Notes: generated by a model from the sequence alone, not told the origin. Positions 1 through 9,168 are shown, counted from the stretch's first letter. The stretch: DNA of 37,999 nucleotides from an uncultured Gammaproteobacteria bacterium (GCA_937896195.1 CALBNC010000018.1:1-37999), one strand, 5' to 3'. Numbers and translations are program-made.

Positions 1-2
1 TT

Positions 3-146
3 CTTAAGACACCGGCTATCCCATCTATATTGGTAGAAACTGCTTTTATTTCAAATCCTAAAGAGGAGCAGCGACTTAACAATAATAAAGAACAAGATAA
101 AATTGCTAATGCTATTTATCAAGGCATTATCAACTTCTATAAATAG
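3..146 (+). CDS. N-acetylmuramoyl-L-alanine amidase (AmiC type), C-terminal fragment
   Basis: The left edge of the window cuts this gene, leaving the last 47 codons in frame from base 3 and a TAG stop at 144-146. The visible peptide contains IPSILVETAFISNPKEE, the typical end of Amidase_3 zinc-dependent murein amidases, where the Glu of VETAF is the catalytic glutamate. The family cleaves the bond between MurNAc and the stem peptide and helps separate daughter cells in the periplasm. The gene runs towards the end of the dsr cluster and converges with dsrR. Whether it is AmiA, AmiB or AmiC cannot be decided from this fragment. Confidence 0.8.
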   Translation, partial: LKTPAIPSILVETAFISNPKEEQRLNNNKEQDKIANAIYQGIINFYK

Positions 147-326
147 CCCATTCTCATTATTTGCTAAATTTTTAAAAGCTTAGTACTTAATATCGATAAA
201 AATCCTGAAATAGGCCTATTTGGCGGCTTAAATCACTCTTTTTAATTGATGTTGGCTAAGATTTTCCGGCCTTTAACAGCCATTTTTATTATTTTCGAAT
301 TTTTTAATAACTAAAAAACTTAAAAA

Positions 327-659
327 CTAAGATTTGCTTGGCGCATGTCCTTCTTCAGGTGGCTCATAGCTTGGATCATTTGGATTCATAAAGACAAAGC
401 TATAATCCTGGTCAGCTTCGATTTGATCAAAGTCAACCACCATCCCTTCTAGTAATTCTTTTTGCTCGTAAGCCAAAATATACTCAACACCATTTGATTC
501 TAGGTGAATATCACTATCATTGCGATCATCAAAACCCATTAAATACTGGAAACCTTCATCGGTTTTATCAGCAGCAAAGCGGATAACTAATCCTTGCGTT
601 TCTGGATTATGAGTGGAAAGTGATATTTCTTCTGCTGCTTTTTTTGTAATTGTGATCAT
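327..659 (-). CDS. dsrR: DsrR, A-type iron-sulfur carrier-like protein
   Basis: This is a 110-residue cytoplasmic protein of the IscA/HesB fold, starting MITITKKAAEEI. It contains no cysteine at all, so it lacks the three Cys that A-type carriers use to hold Fe-S clusters. That matches what is known of DsrR from Allochromatium, which shares the fold, lacks the cysteines and affects dsr expression after transcription. Its ATG overlaps the dsrN stop by four bases (ATGA, 656-659), so translation is probably coupled. It is the last gene of the cluster here. The 180 bases beyond it hold no gene, no clear terminator and no dsrS. Confidence 0.9.
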   Translation of the reverse strand: MITITKKAAEEISLSTHNPETQGLVIRFAADKTDEGFQYLMGFDDRNDSDIHLESNGVEYILAYEQKELLEGMVVDFDQIEADQDYSFVFMNPNDPSYEPPEEGHAPSKS

Positions 660-2014
660 GATGTTTGGTGTTTAATTTTGTGAATAAAATCGACAAATTG
701 TTCAACCCACTGATTACCACCTACATTTCGCAAATGCGTATAGGAAGCGAGCAAGTTGTACTTAATAATGCCGTCCTGCATATTATCCACACCCACGCCA
801 CGCAAAACCTTAAAAGCATAACGTGTATTAGGGTCAATATTATCCAGTTTGGAATAATGAAACTCATGCGCATAAATTGTATTAGCTACATTTTTCCAAG
901 GATGATCTTTAGAGGGTGCTAGCTGCACATAGCCACGACCAATTGGCTTTGGCGACATACTCGTTTGTGCATCAATCACACTGACCATCGGATAAGTACC
1001 AGTAACACTAGTGATTTGATTGGTCAGATACATCAAGCCGCCACATTCTGCATAAGTTGGCAAGCCTTGTTCGATTTTAAGTTTTATATCCTTAATTAAA
1101 GATTGGTTAGCACTTAGCGCCTCTAATTGCATCTCTGGAAATCCACCGCCTATAAACAAGCCGTCACAATGAGGTAAATGAGCATCTTTATGTGTATTAA
1201 AATAAATAATCTCAACACCAAGTTGATTAAATTTGTCTAAATCATCTTGATAATAGAAGCCAAAACTACTGTCTTTTGCCACACTAACCTTTAGCTTGGT
1301 GGCAGTAATATTAATACTGGGCGCGATAGTAGTCTGAATGTTTTTCTCAAAGCTGATGATTTTATTTAAATCTACTTGCTCTGCAATTAATCTGGAAGCG
1401 CCATCAATAAACTGCTGGGATTGAGGGGTTTCATTGGCAGGCATTAAGCCTAAATGACGCTCATCAATAATCAACTCTTTTGATCGACGTACTGAGCCAA
1501 TAACATCAAGATCTGTGTAATGCTCAATCGCTTGAATAAGTTTTGACTCGTGACGCTCACCCGCCACTTTGTTTAAGATAATGCCAGCAATATTAACATC
1601 GGTATCAAATGCTTGATAGCCTTTAACTAATGCTGCAACGCCACGTGTAATGCCAGTGGCATCTATCACCAATACCACTGGCAGGTCAAGAAGCTTCGCT
1701 AGATCAGCGTTTGCATCTCCGCCAGTCACGCTCATACCGTCATACAGGCCTTTATTGCCTTCTATGATAGAAATATCAGTAGTTGAATTTTTATCACCGT
1801 ACAACTGAAGAATTTCTGATTCAGTCATATTGTAGAAATCTAAATTGTAGCAAGCCTTACCGCTGGCTTGTGAAAGCCAAATTGGATCAATATAATCAGG
1901 GCCTTTTTTAAAAGGCTGAACGGACAATTTTTGCGCCTTCAGAGCGCCACAAATCCCCAGACTAACAACTGTTTTGCCTGAGGATTTGTGTGCTGCGGAA
2001 AGATAGATGGACAT
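656..2014 (-). CDS. dsrN: DsrN, sirohaem amidase (cobyrinic acid a,c-diamide synthase family)
   Basis: This 452-residue protein has the CobB/CbiA layout. An N-terminal P-loop-type ATP site (AAHKSSGKT, about residues 7-15) is followed by a C-terminal glutamine amidotransferase domain, with the nucleophile Cys324 in YAECGGLMYL and a distal HEFHYS motif. In sulfur oxidisers the family member DsrN is thought to amidate sirohaem using glutamine, giving the siro(haem)amide cofactor of DsrAB. Its position after dsrP and before dsrR separates it from the cobalamin enzyme CobB, and no other cobalamin genes are present. It is translated in the dsr polycistron, 24 bases after dsrP. Confidence 0.92.
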   Translation of the reverse strand: MSIYLSAAHKSSGKTVVSLGICGALKAQKLSVQPFKKGPDYIDPIWLSQASGKACYNLDFYNMTESEILQLYGDKNSTTDISIIEGNKGLYDGMSVTGGDANADLAKLLDLPVVLVIDATGITRGVAALVKGYQAFDTDVNIAGIILNKVAGERHESKLIQAIEHYTDLDVIGSVRRSKELIIDERHLGLMPANETPQSQQFIDGASRLIAEQVDLNKIISFEKNIQTTIAPSINITATKLKVSVAKDSSFGFYYQDDLDKFNQLGVEIIYFNTHKDAHLPHCDGLFIGGGFPEMQLEALSANQSLIKDIKLKIEQGLPTYAECGGLMYLTNQITSVTGTYPMVSVIDAQTSMSPKPIGRGYVQLAPSKDHPWKNVANTIYAHEFHYSKLDNIDPNTRYAFKVLRGVGVDNMQDGIIKYNLLASYTHLRNVGGNQWVEQFVDFIHKIKHQTS

Positions 2015-2038
2015 GAACTGCCCTACTTTAAGCGTTTG

Positions 2039-3241
2039 CTAGCTTTTATGGTGCGGATCAGCAACATTATCAGCCAAGCTTTCTGGCAAGAAAGGTAAGA
2101 CCTTAACCAGAAAAATAATTGCAATTAAGGCTACCGCTATTCCACCCAGGCCTAGCATTAACTCAGCTAATGTAGGTGTGTACAAAGCGATAGCTCCGTA
2201 GCCTTCTAAAATTTCTTTACCAGGGAATAATTCCATTGGATAAGCTTGACCACCGACAATAATAACGTAGAGTTGTGCAATACCACCTAAGATCACTAAT
2301 ACTGAAGCAAGACCTAACATAGAGCGATTACCTTTAGTAGAAGGAGAATAAATAAGAACTAATGGTATCAAGCTACCTAAAATAATTTGACCATACCAAA
2401 ACAACTGTGTGTAGATACCACCATCCATTAAGATGAAATTTTCAACACCTGAATTCTCAGCTAAATATAGATTACCTAAATGATAAACAGCAACAAAATA
2501 TAAAACAGCTGCAACAAATACACCCAGCAAATTACTTAAACGATTAACAATAGCGTCACCCAATGGGCGCTCTGTCCATTTATAGCTTGCCATTAAGACT
2601 AACACAAAGAATGCTAGGCCAAAGGCAAAGGACATCACTATAAACATTGGCGCCATGATAACAGCATCATAAGCTTGTCGCGCTACTAGGAAACCAAAAA
2701 TTGAACCAGTACCTGTTGTTAAGATTAAGCGCCATATAAAGGCTGCAATACCAACTTTACGACTGTATTTATTCATACGACGTTCAAACATCATCCATAA
2801 ATAAATACCAACAATTAGGAAGAAGCCGTTATATAAAATAATATTCCAAGCAAAAATAGACCCGAAGTTGTACTCGGTCATGGCAACGATTAGACGATCA
2901 GGGCGACCCAGGTCTAATACTAAAACCATTAAACCACCTGCTAACAGCGCTAAAGCCACAAGACCTGATAAACGAGATAGCGGCTTGTATATTTTCTTAT
3001 TAAAAACAGAGGCAATAGACGCAATATTAAGTGCACCAGATGCAGCTACAATTAAGAATAAGGCAAACACATGAGGCAAGCCCCAAACGATATGATTATT
3101 CATACCTGTAACATGGTGGCCATTGTGCTCCATGAAATAAACACCGCCCAAAGCAGCTAAAATAAACGCACCTAAACCTGCGATTAATGCATAAAAACCT
3201 AGGCTTTTACCTTGTGTTTGTTCGTATCGAATAATGCTCAT
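2039..3241 (-). CDS. dsrP: DsrP, NrfD-family integral membrane subunit
   Basis: This 400-residue, strongly hydrophobic protein has about ten predicted membrane helices spread over its whole length and few charged loops, as in NrfD/PsrC-type quinone-interacting subunits. In the DsrMKJOP complex it is the membrane partner of the periplasmic ferredoxin DsrO and the trihaem cytochrome DsrJ, linking them to the quinone pool. An AAGAGAA sequence just before the ATG can serve as ribosome-binding site. The gene follows dsrO after nine bases and precedes dsrN. Order and topology make the call secure. Confidence 0.94.
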   Translation of the reverse strand: MSIIRYEQTQGKSLGFYALIAGLGAFILAALGGVYFMEHNGHHVTGMNNHIVWGLPHVFALFLIVAASGALNIASIASVFNKKIYKPLSRLSGLVALALLAGGLMVLVLDLGRPDRLIVAMTEYNFGSIFAWNIILYNGFFLIVGIYLWMMFERRMNKYSRKVGIAAFIWRLILTTGTGSIFGFLVARQAYDAVIMAPMFIVMSFAFGLAFFVLVLMASYKWTERPLGDAIVNRLSNLLGVFVAAVLYFVAVYHLGNLYLAENSGVENFILMDGGIYTQLFWYGQIILGSLIPLVLIYSPSTKGNRSMLGLASVLVILGGIAQLYVIIVGGQAYPMELFPGKEILEGYGAIALYTPTLAELMLGLGGIAVALIAIIFLVKVLPFLPESLADNVADPHHKS

Positions 3242-3250
3242 AAAATTCTC

Positions 3251-3982
3251 TTAAATTCCGCTGTAACGTACGCCCGTATTCAGATTTAAATCTGCACGGA
3301 TTTGTGTACTTTGAACTCTTTTTAATGTCTGATGAATGTTGCTAGTTACATCTAGTAAATCACCAAAAATAACTGCGTCGCTATCAACTGCTTCAACACA
3401 AGCTGGCTGCTCGCCTTTATCAACCCTGTGCACACATAAAGTACATGCTTCAACTGTACCTTTACCACGCGGCATATGCTCTTTTTGATTAGTTAACTCT
3501 TCATGAACAAAAGAACGTGCATCATATGGACAAGCCATCATGCAATAACGACAACCAATGCATCGATGCTTATCAACCAAAACGATACCATCTTCACGCT
3601 TCATAGAAGCGTTAGTTGGACAAACATCTACACAAGGTGGCTCTTCACAATGTTGACACATTAAAGCAAGATTACTGATACGTTGAGTGGCAGTATCCTT
3701 TACTTTAATTTTTTTAATCCAACTAGCTTTTTGATCACCTGTCGAGTGAGTTTCATTACCCCAACCATTCTCTTTTTGACAAGCAGTAACCATGCCATCA
3801 ATATCAGATTCAGTGAGTCGATTAGTGTCAACTAACATTCCCCAACGCTTTTCATTAGTTACTGGATTTTCATTAGCATTAACATAAGTAGTTAAAGTAA
3901 TTCCAGCACCTAACGCAGCAACACTAGCAGTTGTCGCAGTTGTTGCCTTGATAAAGTCACGACGATTAATTTTACTATCCAT
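3251..3982 (-). CDS. dsrO: DsrO, periplasmic ferredoxin-like iron-sulfur protein with Tat signal
   Basis: This 243-residue protein begins with a twin-arginine signal (RRDFIK at residues 7-12) followed by a hydrophobic stretch ending near residue 36, so it is exported folded by Tat. The mature part has several cysteine clusters typical of multi-[4Fe-4S] ferredoxin subunits, including CQHCEEPPCVDVCP, CIGCRYCMMACP and CTLC. It is the electron-transfer subunit of DsrMKJOP between DsrJ and DsrP. Its ATG overlaps the dsrJ stop by one base (TAATG at 3984-3980), which suggests translational coupling with dsrJ. Confidence 0.95.
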   Translation of the reverse strand: MDSKINRRDFIKATTATTASVAALGAGITLTTYVNANENPVTNEKRWGMLVDTNRLTESDIDGMVTACQKENGWGNETHSTGDQKASWIKKIKVKDTATQRISNLALMCQHCEEPPCVDVCPTNASMKREDGIVLVDKHRCIGCRYCMMACPYDARSFVHEELTNQKEHMPRGKGTVEACTLCVHRVDKGEQPACVEAVDSDAVIFGDLLDVTSNIHQTLKRVQSTQIRADLNLNTGVRYSGI

Positions 3983-4365
3983 TACTTATCTCCTTCTGCA
4001 GGGGTCGTCCTATGACAACCAAAACAGTCAACTGATATTGCCACCTTTTGATGACAAGTGGAGCAAAATTGTTCACTGGCATCAATTGCATGATAATCGT
4101 TTGATTGATCTTTTTTACTAGCATGACAAGAAACACAACCTTTTAGCGAATACTCTTCTGTACGTACACCTTGTCTTAATGTTTTGTCACGTTTATGATT
4201 CATAAACTCAGGGTGCATTTTACGAATCATAGAGCTGCTTTGATGATACGTCTTACCAGAACTCTTCATTGAGTCGGCTTGAGTACCCAACGTATGCTCA
4301 CTATTAGCATGCGCAAATACACTAGTCATCATCAAACTTAACAATAAAACCATAAATCGATTCAT
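3982..4365 (-). CDS. dsrJ: DsrJ, periplasmic trihaem cytochrome c
   Basis: Starting at the ATG at 4365 gives 127 residues. This start is preferred to the in-frame TTG at 4380 because GAGAG lies five bases upstream and the signal peptide then begins MNRFMVLLLSLMM. Three c-type haem motifs are visible: CVSCH (residues 77-81), CSTCH (101-105) and CFGCH (114-118), the count known for DsrJ. The signal peptide, probably cleaved near AHA-NS, places it in the periplasm. It is the cytochrome subunit of DsrMKJOP and overlaps dsrO by one base. Haem maturation must rely on genes outside the window. Confidence 0.94.
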   Translation of the reverse strand: MNRFMVLLLSLMMTSVFAHANSEHTLGTQADSMKSSGKTYHQSSSMIRKMHPEFMNHKRDKTLRQGVRTEEYSLKGCVSCHASKKDQSNDYHAIDASEQFCSTCHQKVAISVDCFGCHRTTPAEGDK

Positions 4366-4389
4366 AATTACTCTCTTCAATAAATTGAA

Positions 4390-6345
4390 TTACTCACCAA
4401 GACCCATTTGAATGTAGCCTGTTGGACATACATCAGCACAAATATGACAACCAATACACTTATTGTAATCGGTATCAACATAGCGACCTAAAGTAGACTT
4501 ATCAGCCTTCACTTTAAATACTGCATCTTGTGGACAGTACATGACACAGTTGTCACACTCAAAACACAAGCCACATGACATGCAGCGTGCCGCTTCTTTT
4601 TGTACTTCTTCTTCAGAGTAACCAATTAAGCGTTCTTCAAAGTTACCTAGTACGTTGCCTACATCTACTAACTTATGGTTACGTGCATGGCGTGGCTCTT
4701 CATCAAAGTGGCCTAAGAATAATTCAGTATGAGAAATGATTGATGCATGGGCGCGATCTTCGTAGTTATGAATTGCATAATCTGCAGTATCAGTCGCCTC
4801 ACCTAATGAACCACTTTTATATTCTGAAGGAGAAAGATCCCACTCATCAAGTTTCTTAGCAAGATCGAAGTAATGTACGTCAACCTTGTTACGTGCTCTT
4901 TGACCATCACCTGATAAATAATCATTAATACTTTCAGCAGCAATACCGGCTTGACCAATTGCAGTTGTTAGTAAGTGGGGGCGAACAACGTCACCACAAA
5001 CAAAGAAACCTGGCTTATTTGGTACTTGATAATTCTTATCAGCATCAATAAAACCATATTCATTAAAGAATGAATTATCTATGCCGTCAGAATCAACTGT
5101 TTGACCAATTGCAGATACAATTAGCTCACATTCAACGTCAAATTCAGAGCCTTCAATTTGAGTACTACCGTCGTCTTCTAAACGAATAAAGCGAAGAGCA
5201 GTTGCACGACCATCAGCATTCTTAATAACTTCAATAGGGCTTAACTGTCCTTGGATTTCAACACCTTCACGTATTGCATCATCAATTTCTTTTTGAGCCG
5301 CAGGCATATCATCAATTGTAGAACGAGTCGTTAATAGAACATCTGCACCTAGACGGTTAGAGGTATCTACAACATCATGTGCTGTGTCATTAAAAATGAT
5401 ATGTTCTGGACGATCCTTCTCAGCAAAATTAGTAATATTACCTAAACGACGGGCAACAGATACTACGTCAATTGACGTATCACCACCACCAATACAGATT
5501 ACTTTACCTGTAATGTGCTGTAAACGACCTTGGTTGTATGCTTCAAGAAATGCAACACCAGATACACAGTTACCTGCGTCACCACCTGGAATAGGTAATG
5601 CACGACCATTCCATGCACCAATAGCAAATAAAACAGCATCAAATTCTTTTTCAATTTCATCAATTGTTATGTCAACACCAACTTTGGTGTTCATTCTTGT
5701 TTCAACGCCAGTAGCAATAATGCGTTCCATTTCATAGTTAAGCACATCACGTGGTACACGGTAATCAGGGATTCCGTACATCATCATACCGCCTAATTGA
5801 TCAAACTTTTCAAATACAGTCACTGCATGGCCTTGACGACGAAGTTGTAAAGCTGCCGATAGACCACCACAACCACCTCCGATAATAGCAACTTTTTTGC
5901 CAGAATCAGCTGCTTCGATTTCAAATGTATAACCTTCTTTTTTAGCATTATCTCCAATAAATTGCTCAACTGCATTAATACCAACAGTGTCTTCAACTTC
6001 ATTACGGTTACAACCATCTTCACAAGGAGCAGGGCATACACGACCCATAACCGAAGGGAAAGGGTTTGCGTCAGTTGAACGACGGAAGGCATACTCTTGC
6101 CATGTCATATCGCCTGAAGGCTTTTCCATGCCACGAACAATATCTAACCAACCACGAATATTATGGCCAGAAGGGCATGAGCCTTGACAAGGAGGAGTTT
6201 GTGTTACATAAGTAGGACACTTGTGTGTTGTGTCTTCCTGAAAAATTTTCTGACTATAAGGAACTGAGCCTTTATCATCATCTTCATATAATCTAAATGT
6301 ATGATTCTCACCTTTTGTTGGTGTACCGTAAGCATTCTTTTGCAT
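4390..6345 (-). CDS. dsrL: DsrL, iron-sulfur flavoprotein NAD(P)H:acceptor oxidoreductase
   Basis: This 651-residue protein is related to the small subunit of glutamate synthase. The N-terminal region carries cysteine clusters including RVCPAPCEDGC. A Rossmann FAD site follows (IIGGGCGGLSAALQL, about residues 154-168), then a second nucleotide-binding site (CIGGGDTSID). The C-terminus is a ferredoxin domain with CGLCFECDNC and CIGCHICADVCP. DsrL is essential for sulfur oxidation in Allochromatium and couples the DsrAB reaction to NAD(P)H. Its place between dsrK and dsrJ is the order of oxidative-type clusters. An AAGGAG ribosome-binding site stands before the ATG. Confidence 0.94.
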   Translation of the reverse strand: MQKNAYGTPTKGENHTFRLYEDDDKGSVPYSQKIFQEDTTHKCPTYVTQTPPCQGSCPSGHNIRGWLDIVRGMEKPSGDMTWQEYAFRRSTDANPFPSVMGRVCPAPCEDGCNRNEVEDTVGINAVEQFIGDNAKKEGYTFEIEAADSGKKVAIIGGGCGGLSAALQLRRQGHAVTVFEKFDQLGGMMMYGIPDYRVPRDVLNYEMERIIATGVETRMNTKVGVDITIDEIEKEFDAVLFAIGAWNGRALPIPGGDAGNCVSGVAFLEAYNQGRLQHITGKVICIGGGDTSIDVVSVARRLGNITNFAEKDRPEHIIFNDTAHDVVDTSNRLGADVLLTTRSTIDDMPAAQKEIDDAIREGVEIQGQLSPIEVIKNADGRATALRFIRLEDDGSTQIEGSEFDVECELIVSAIGQTVDSDGIDNSFFNEYGFIDADKNYQVPNKPGFFVCGDVVRPHLLTTAIGQAGIAAESINDYLSGDGQRARNKVDVHYFDLAKKLDEWDLSPSEYKSGSLGEATDTADYAIHNYEDRAHASIISHTELFLGHFDEEPRHARNHKLVDVGNVLGNFEERLIGYSEEEVQKEAARCMSCGLCFECDNCVMYCPQDAVFKVKADKSTLGRYVDTDYNKCIGCHICADVCPTGYIQMGLGE

Positions 6346-6362
6346 AATAATTCTCCTTATTT

Positions 6363-7973
6363 TTATTCAGTTTCTGCTTCTTTCGCTTCAACAGCGTCTG
6401 TCGCTTCAGTTTGTGACTCACTCATTTGGATTGCCTCTTGAGGCTTATCCAAAATAATTGCTGCACTCACCAATTGGTGCACACTAACAATCATGTATGG
6501 GTCAAAATCAAATTTAGGTAATACTTTGGAAAATTGTGACTTACAAATGGCACAAATTGCAGCCAACGTATTAACCCCTTCGTTCGTTTCTACTTGTTTA
6601 AGAGCCTGCATTCTTGGCATAGCGCCCTTGATGCGAATCTCCATAAGATCATCAGTTAAGAGGCCACCACCACCACCACAACAGAATGTAGCCTCTTTAA
6701 TGGTTGATCTTTCCATGTCTACGTAATTATTACAAACCGCTTTAATAACTTCACGTGGAAGAATAAATTGTCCGCCCTCAATACCACCCATGTTAGTTGC
6801 ACGGGCAACATTACATGAGTCATGGAAGGTAACTGTACGTTCGTCATTTTCAGACTTATCAAAGTTAAGCTTTCCTCTTTGAATTAAGTCATAGGTATAT
6901 TCAATAATATGTTGTGGTTGTGGGTAGCGATCATCTAACTGGTTTTGCAACTTTAATGCATACTCATCACCTGATTGTGCGCCAGCACCAACACCGCTTA
7001 AGGTATTCCAAAAACTATAAGCAACACGCCATGCATGGCCACACTCACCAACCATCACACGTGATACCTCAAGATCTAATGCCGCTTTACGTATTCTAAG
7101 AGCTGCTTTACGCATAATATCGTAAGAGCCAATAAACATACCAAAGTTAGCACCTTCAGACGCATAAGAACTTAAGGTCCAAGAAACACCGTCTTGGTAA
7201 AAAACCTTACCATAGCCAATTAAGCCGTCGATATGTGGCTCTGCAAAAAAATCTGCAGATGGCGTGATAAGTAAAATTTCACTACCCTTAATGTCTAATG
7301 GAAATTTAACAGGTGCACCAAAATCCTCCTCAACTTCTTCTTCAAGATCTAAAAGCGTATCTCTTAAAGCAGGTTCAGGCAAACCAAGATTATTACCAAT
7401 TGTTAACGCTTTACCCAAAATTTGGTTACAATATTTTTGGCCAAGACCAATTGTATCAAGCACTTCACGGGCTGCCATAGATATTTCAGCGGTATCAATA
7501 CCGTACGGACAAAATACTGAACAACGGCGACATTGTGAACATTGGTGAAAGTAGTTATACCAATCATCAACCATTTCATCATCTAAATCTTTAGCGCCAA
7601 CTAATTTTGGAAAATGCTTACCTGCAAATGTAAAGTAACGACGATAAACACTTCTGAATAAGTCTTGACGTGCAACTGGCATATTTTTAGGATCTGACGA
7701 ACCTAAAAAATAATGACACTTATCAGTACAAGCGCCACATTTAACACAAGAGTCTAAGAAAACTTGTACAGAGCGGTATTTAGACTTAAGGTCGCCCATC
7801 TTCTCAATAGCAACCTCTTTCCAATTGTCAACTTTTCCACCTGGGAACCCTAAAGGATTTTGAAATTCATCAATCGCTTTAAAAGGGCCTTCACCTTTCA
7901 TTACATCTGGAATTAACTCCGGAATCTCGATGTAAGTTGGTAACTCAGGGATATCAAATTCTTTAGCAGCCAT
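6363..7973 (-). CDS. dsrK: DsrK, HdrD-like iron-sulfur subunit of DsrMKJOP
   Basis: This 536-residue cytoplasmic protein resembles the catalytic subunit HdrD of heterodisulfide reductase. Near residue 80 and beyond are two ferredoxin clusters (CVKCGACTDKC and CSQCRRCSVFCP). The C-terminal part holds CCG-type motifs, including TFCCGGGGG and AAICAIC, that bind a special [4Fe-4S] cluster. It is the likely site where the DsrC trisulfide or disulfide exchanges electrons with the membrane complex. The ATG follows the dsrM stop after one base. The glutamate- and alanine-rich tail after the last cysteines is not a known functional element. Confidence 0.95.
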   Translation of the reverse strand: MAAKEFDIPELPTYIEIPELIPDVMKGEGPFKAIDEFQNPLGFPGGKVDNWKEVAIEKMGDLKSKYRSVQVFLDSCVKCGACTDKCHYFLGSSDPKNMPVARQDLFRSVYRRYFTFAGKHFPKLVGAKDLDDEMVDDWYNYFHQCSQCRRCSVFCPYGIDTAEISMAAREVLDTIGLGQKYCNQILGKALTIGNNLGLPEPALRDTLLDLEEEVEEDFGAPVKFPLDIKGSEILLITPSADFFAEPHIDGLIGYGKVFYQDGVSWTLSSYASEGANFGMFIGSYDIMRKAALRIRKAALDLEVSRVMVGECGHAWRVAYSFWNTLSGVGAGAQSGDEYALKLQNQLDDRYPQPQHIIEYTYDLIQRGKLNFDKSENDERTVTFHDSCNVARATNMGGIEGGQFILPREVIKAVCNNYVDMERSTIKEATFCCGGGGGLLTDDLMEIRIKGAMPRMQALKQVETNEGVNTLAAICAICKSQFSKVLPKFDFDPYMIVSVHQLVSAAIILDKPQEAIQMSESQTEATDAVEAKEAETE

Positions 7974-7974
7974 G

Positions 7975-8748
7975 TTATTCGTCCTTACCTATTGTTTGTT
8001 CAAGCTTTACGGTATTTTCTTTTTCTTGTTTCAATGCCCAAGAAGAAATATGGCGTTTTTTACGTGCATTATCGACCTGGTTTAACGTTGGACTAAAAAA
8101 TATACCGGGTACATGTAACAATTTTGAAATTGGAAAAATAGCCAATAGCACTAACACCAAAAATAAATGCAATAAAAAATTTATTTCCGTTGGTAAATTA
8201 GTCCAGTCAAAAACAATCAACCCAGAGGCAAAAGCTTTAACCATCATTACGTCAGTATGGTTACTGGTAAATGTCATTATTGCACCACTAACACCAATAA
8301 CAATTAGCATCAGAAGCATTAAGTAGTCGCTTGGTGCTGAAATATAACGAATGCGTGGTACAAAAATACGACGAACCAACAAACCGGCTAAACCAATTAT
8401 CATTGCAAAAGCAGCATATTTAAAAGGCTGTATCAACAAGAATATTTCTGGCAAATCACCAGGAATAAAGTAACGTAAATGACGAACTAAAACTAATAGT
8501 AAGCCAAAGTGGAATAAAAATCCGAAGAGCCAGATCCACTTGTTTGATCGGAAGAGACTTTCAAATAAAGTCACTTCACGGATCATTTTAAAAATTGCAC
8601 CTGTTTGTGTTAATGGGGTTGGTGCAATTGGAATTTTAAGTGGGACAGGCGTAATCCAAAATTGACGGATTTTTCTACCCATACCCACGATAAAAATAAA
8701 TAAGGAAATGTAAAATAAAGCGGTAAATATAATGCTTATTAATGACAT
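7975..8748 (-). CDS. dsrM: DsrM, NarI-like dihaem b membrane subunit
   Basis: This 257-residue protein has about five hydrophobic membrane helices and conserved histidines in them (for example FHFGLLLVLVRHLRY), as in the NarI-like cytochrome b family. It anchors DsrK and exchanges electrons with the quinone pool. GAGAGCAAT precedes the ATG. It is the first gene after the terminator-like hairpin that follows dsrC, so the dsrMKLJOPNR half of the cluster may be transcribed less than dsrABEFHC. Its stop lies one base before the dsrK start. Confidence 0.93.
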   Translation of the reverse strand: MSLISIIFTALFYISLFIFIVGMGRKIRQFWITPVPLKIPIAPTPLTQTGAIFKMIREVTLFESLFRSNKWIWLFGFLFHFGLLLVLVRHLRYFIPGDLPEIFLLIQPFKYAAFAMIIGLAGLLVRRIFVPRIRYISAPSDYLMLLMLIVIGVSGAIMTFTSNHTDVMMVKAFASGLIVFDWTNLPTEINFLLHLFLVLVLLAIFPISKLLHVPGIFFSPTLNQVDNARKKRHISSWALKQEKENTVKLEQTIGKDE

Positions 8749-8774
8749 ATTGCTCTCAAACTAAATGTTTAAAA

Positions 8775-8806
8775 ATAAAAAAACACCTGCAAAAATGCAG
8801 ATGTTT
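8775..8806 (-). terminator. Terminator-like hairpin between dsrC and dsrM
   Basis: On the minus strand an 11-bp stem (bases 8806-8796 with 8791-8781) encloses a 4-base loop and is followed by a run of Ts. The one imperfect pair is G-U in the minus-strand RNA but would be C-A on the plus strand, so the structure belongs to the dsr transcript. It lies in the 75-base gap after dsrC, inside the cluster, and could be a partial terminator or a 3'-end stabilising element. Confidence 0.7.
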
Positions 8807-8823
8807 TAATGCTCTATATAGAA

Positions 8824-9168
8824 CTAGATACAGCCAGTTGGCTTTGGAAGACCCGCAAACTTACAACCTTGCTTACCTGGACCATAAGGAAATAAAGTGT
8901 AAAGGTACTTAGAGTTACCTTTGTCTTTACCAAGTTTCTTGCCAACTGCTTTAGTCAACACACGAACAGCTGGTGCAATTTGATACTCTTCAAAATAATC
9001 ACGTAAAAGATTAAGGACTTCCCAACGTTCTGAATATAATTCAGCTTCTTCGTTTTCTAAGTCAATTTCATCAGACTTTCCCATTTCAATTGCAATCTCT
9101 CTTGTCCAATCTTTAAGATTTACCAAGAAACCCTCTTCATCTACATCAGCGCCACAAATTTGTGCCAT
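8824..9168 (-). CDS. dsrC: DsrC, sulfur-carrier protein partner of DsrAB
   Basis: This 114-residue protein has the DsrC/TusE fold and the flexible C-terminal arm with both conserved cysteines, Cys102 (CysB) and Cys113 (CysA, penultimate residue in PKPTGCI), eleven residues apart. With both present it can form the intramolecular disulfide and the trisulfide that link DsrEFH, DsrAB and DsrMK. The insertion after residue 77 (GKKLGKDKGNSKYLY) is typical of true DsrC rather than TusE. It follows dsrH after 26 bases and is followed by a hairpin at 8775-8806. A second, shorter family member lies at 31015-31305. Confidence 0.96.
   Translation of the reverse strand: MAQICGADVDEEGFLVNLKDWTREIAIEMGKSDEIDLENEEAELYSERWEVLNLLRDYFEEYQIAPAVRVLTKAVGKKLGKDKGNSKYLYTLFPYGPGKQGCKFAGLPKPTGCI

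Noticed and set aside
208-221. AAATAGGCCTATTT palindrome after the amidase gene
   Set aside because: A perfect dyad but with no loop, no T-run and no promoter near it; too little to call an operator or terminator.
665-922. Plus-strand open frame opposite dsrN
   Set aside because: It lies wholly opposite the well-conserved dsrN, has no family similarity and no ribosome-binding site; it is a shadow frame.
5384-5737. 117-codon plus-strand frame opposite dsrL
   Set aside because: Antisense to the FAD/NAD-binding region of dsrL and with a composition typical of shadow frames; no promoter or start signal.
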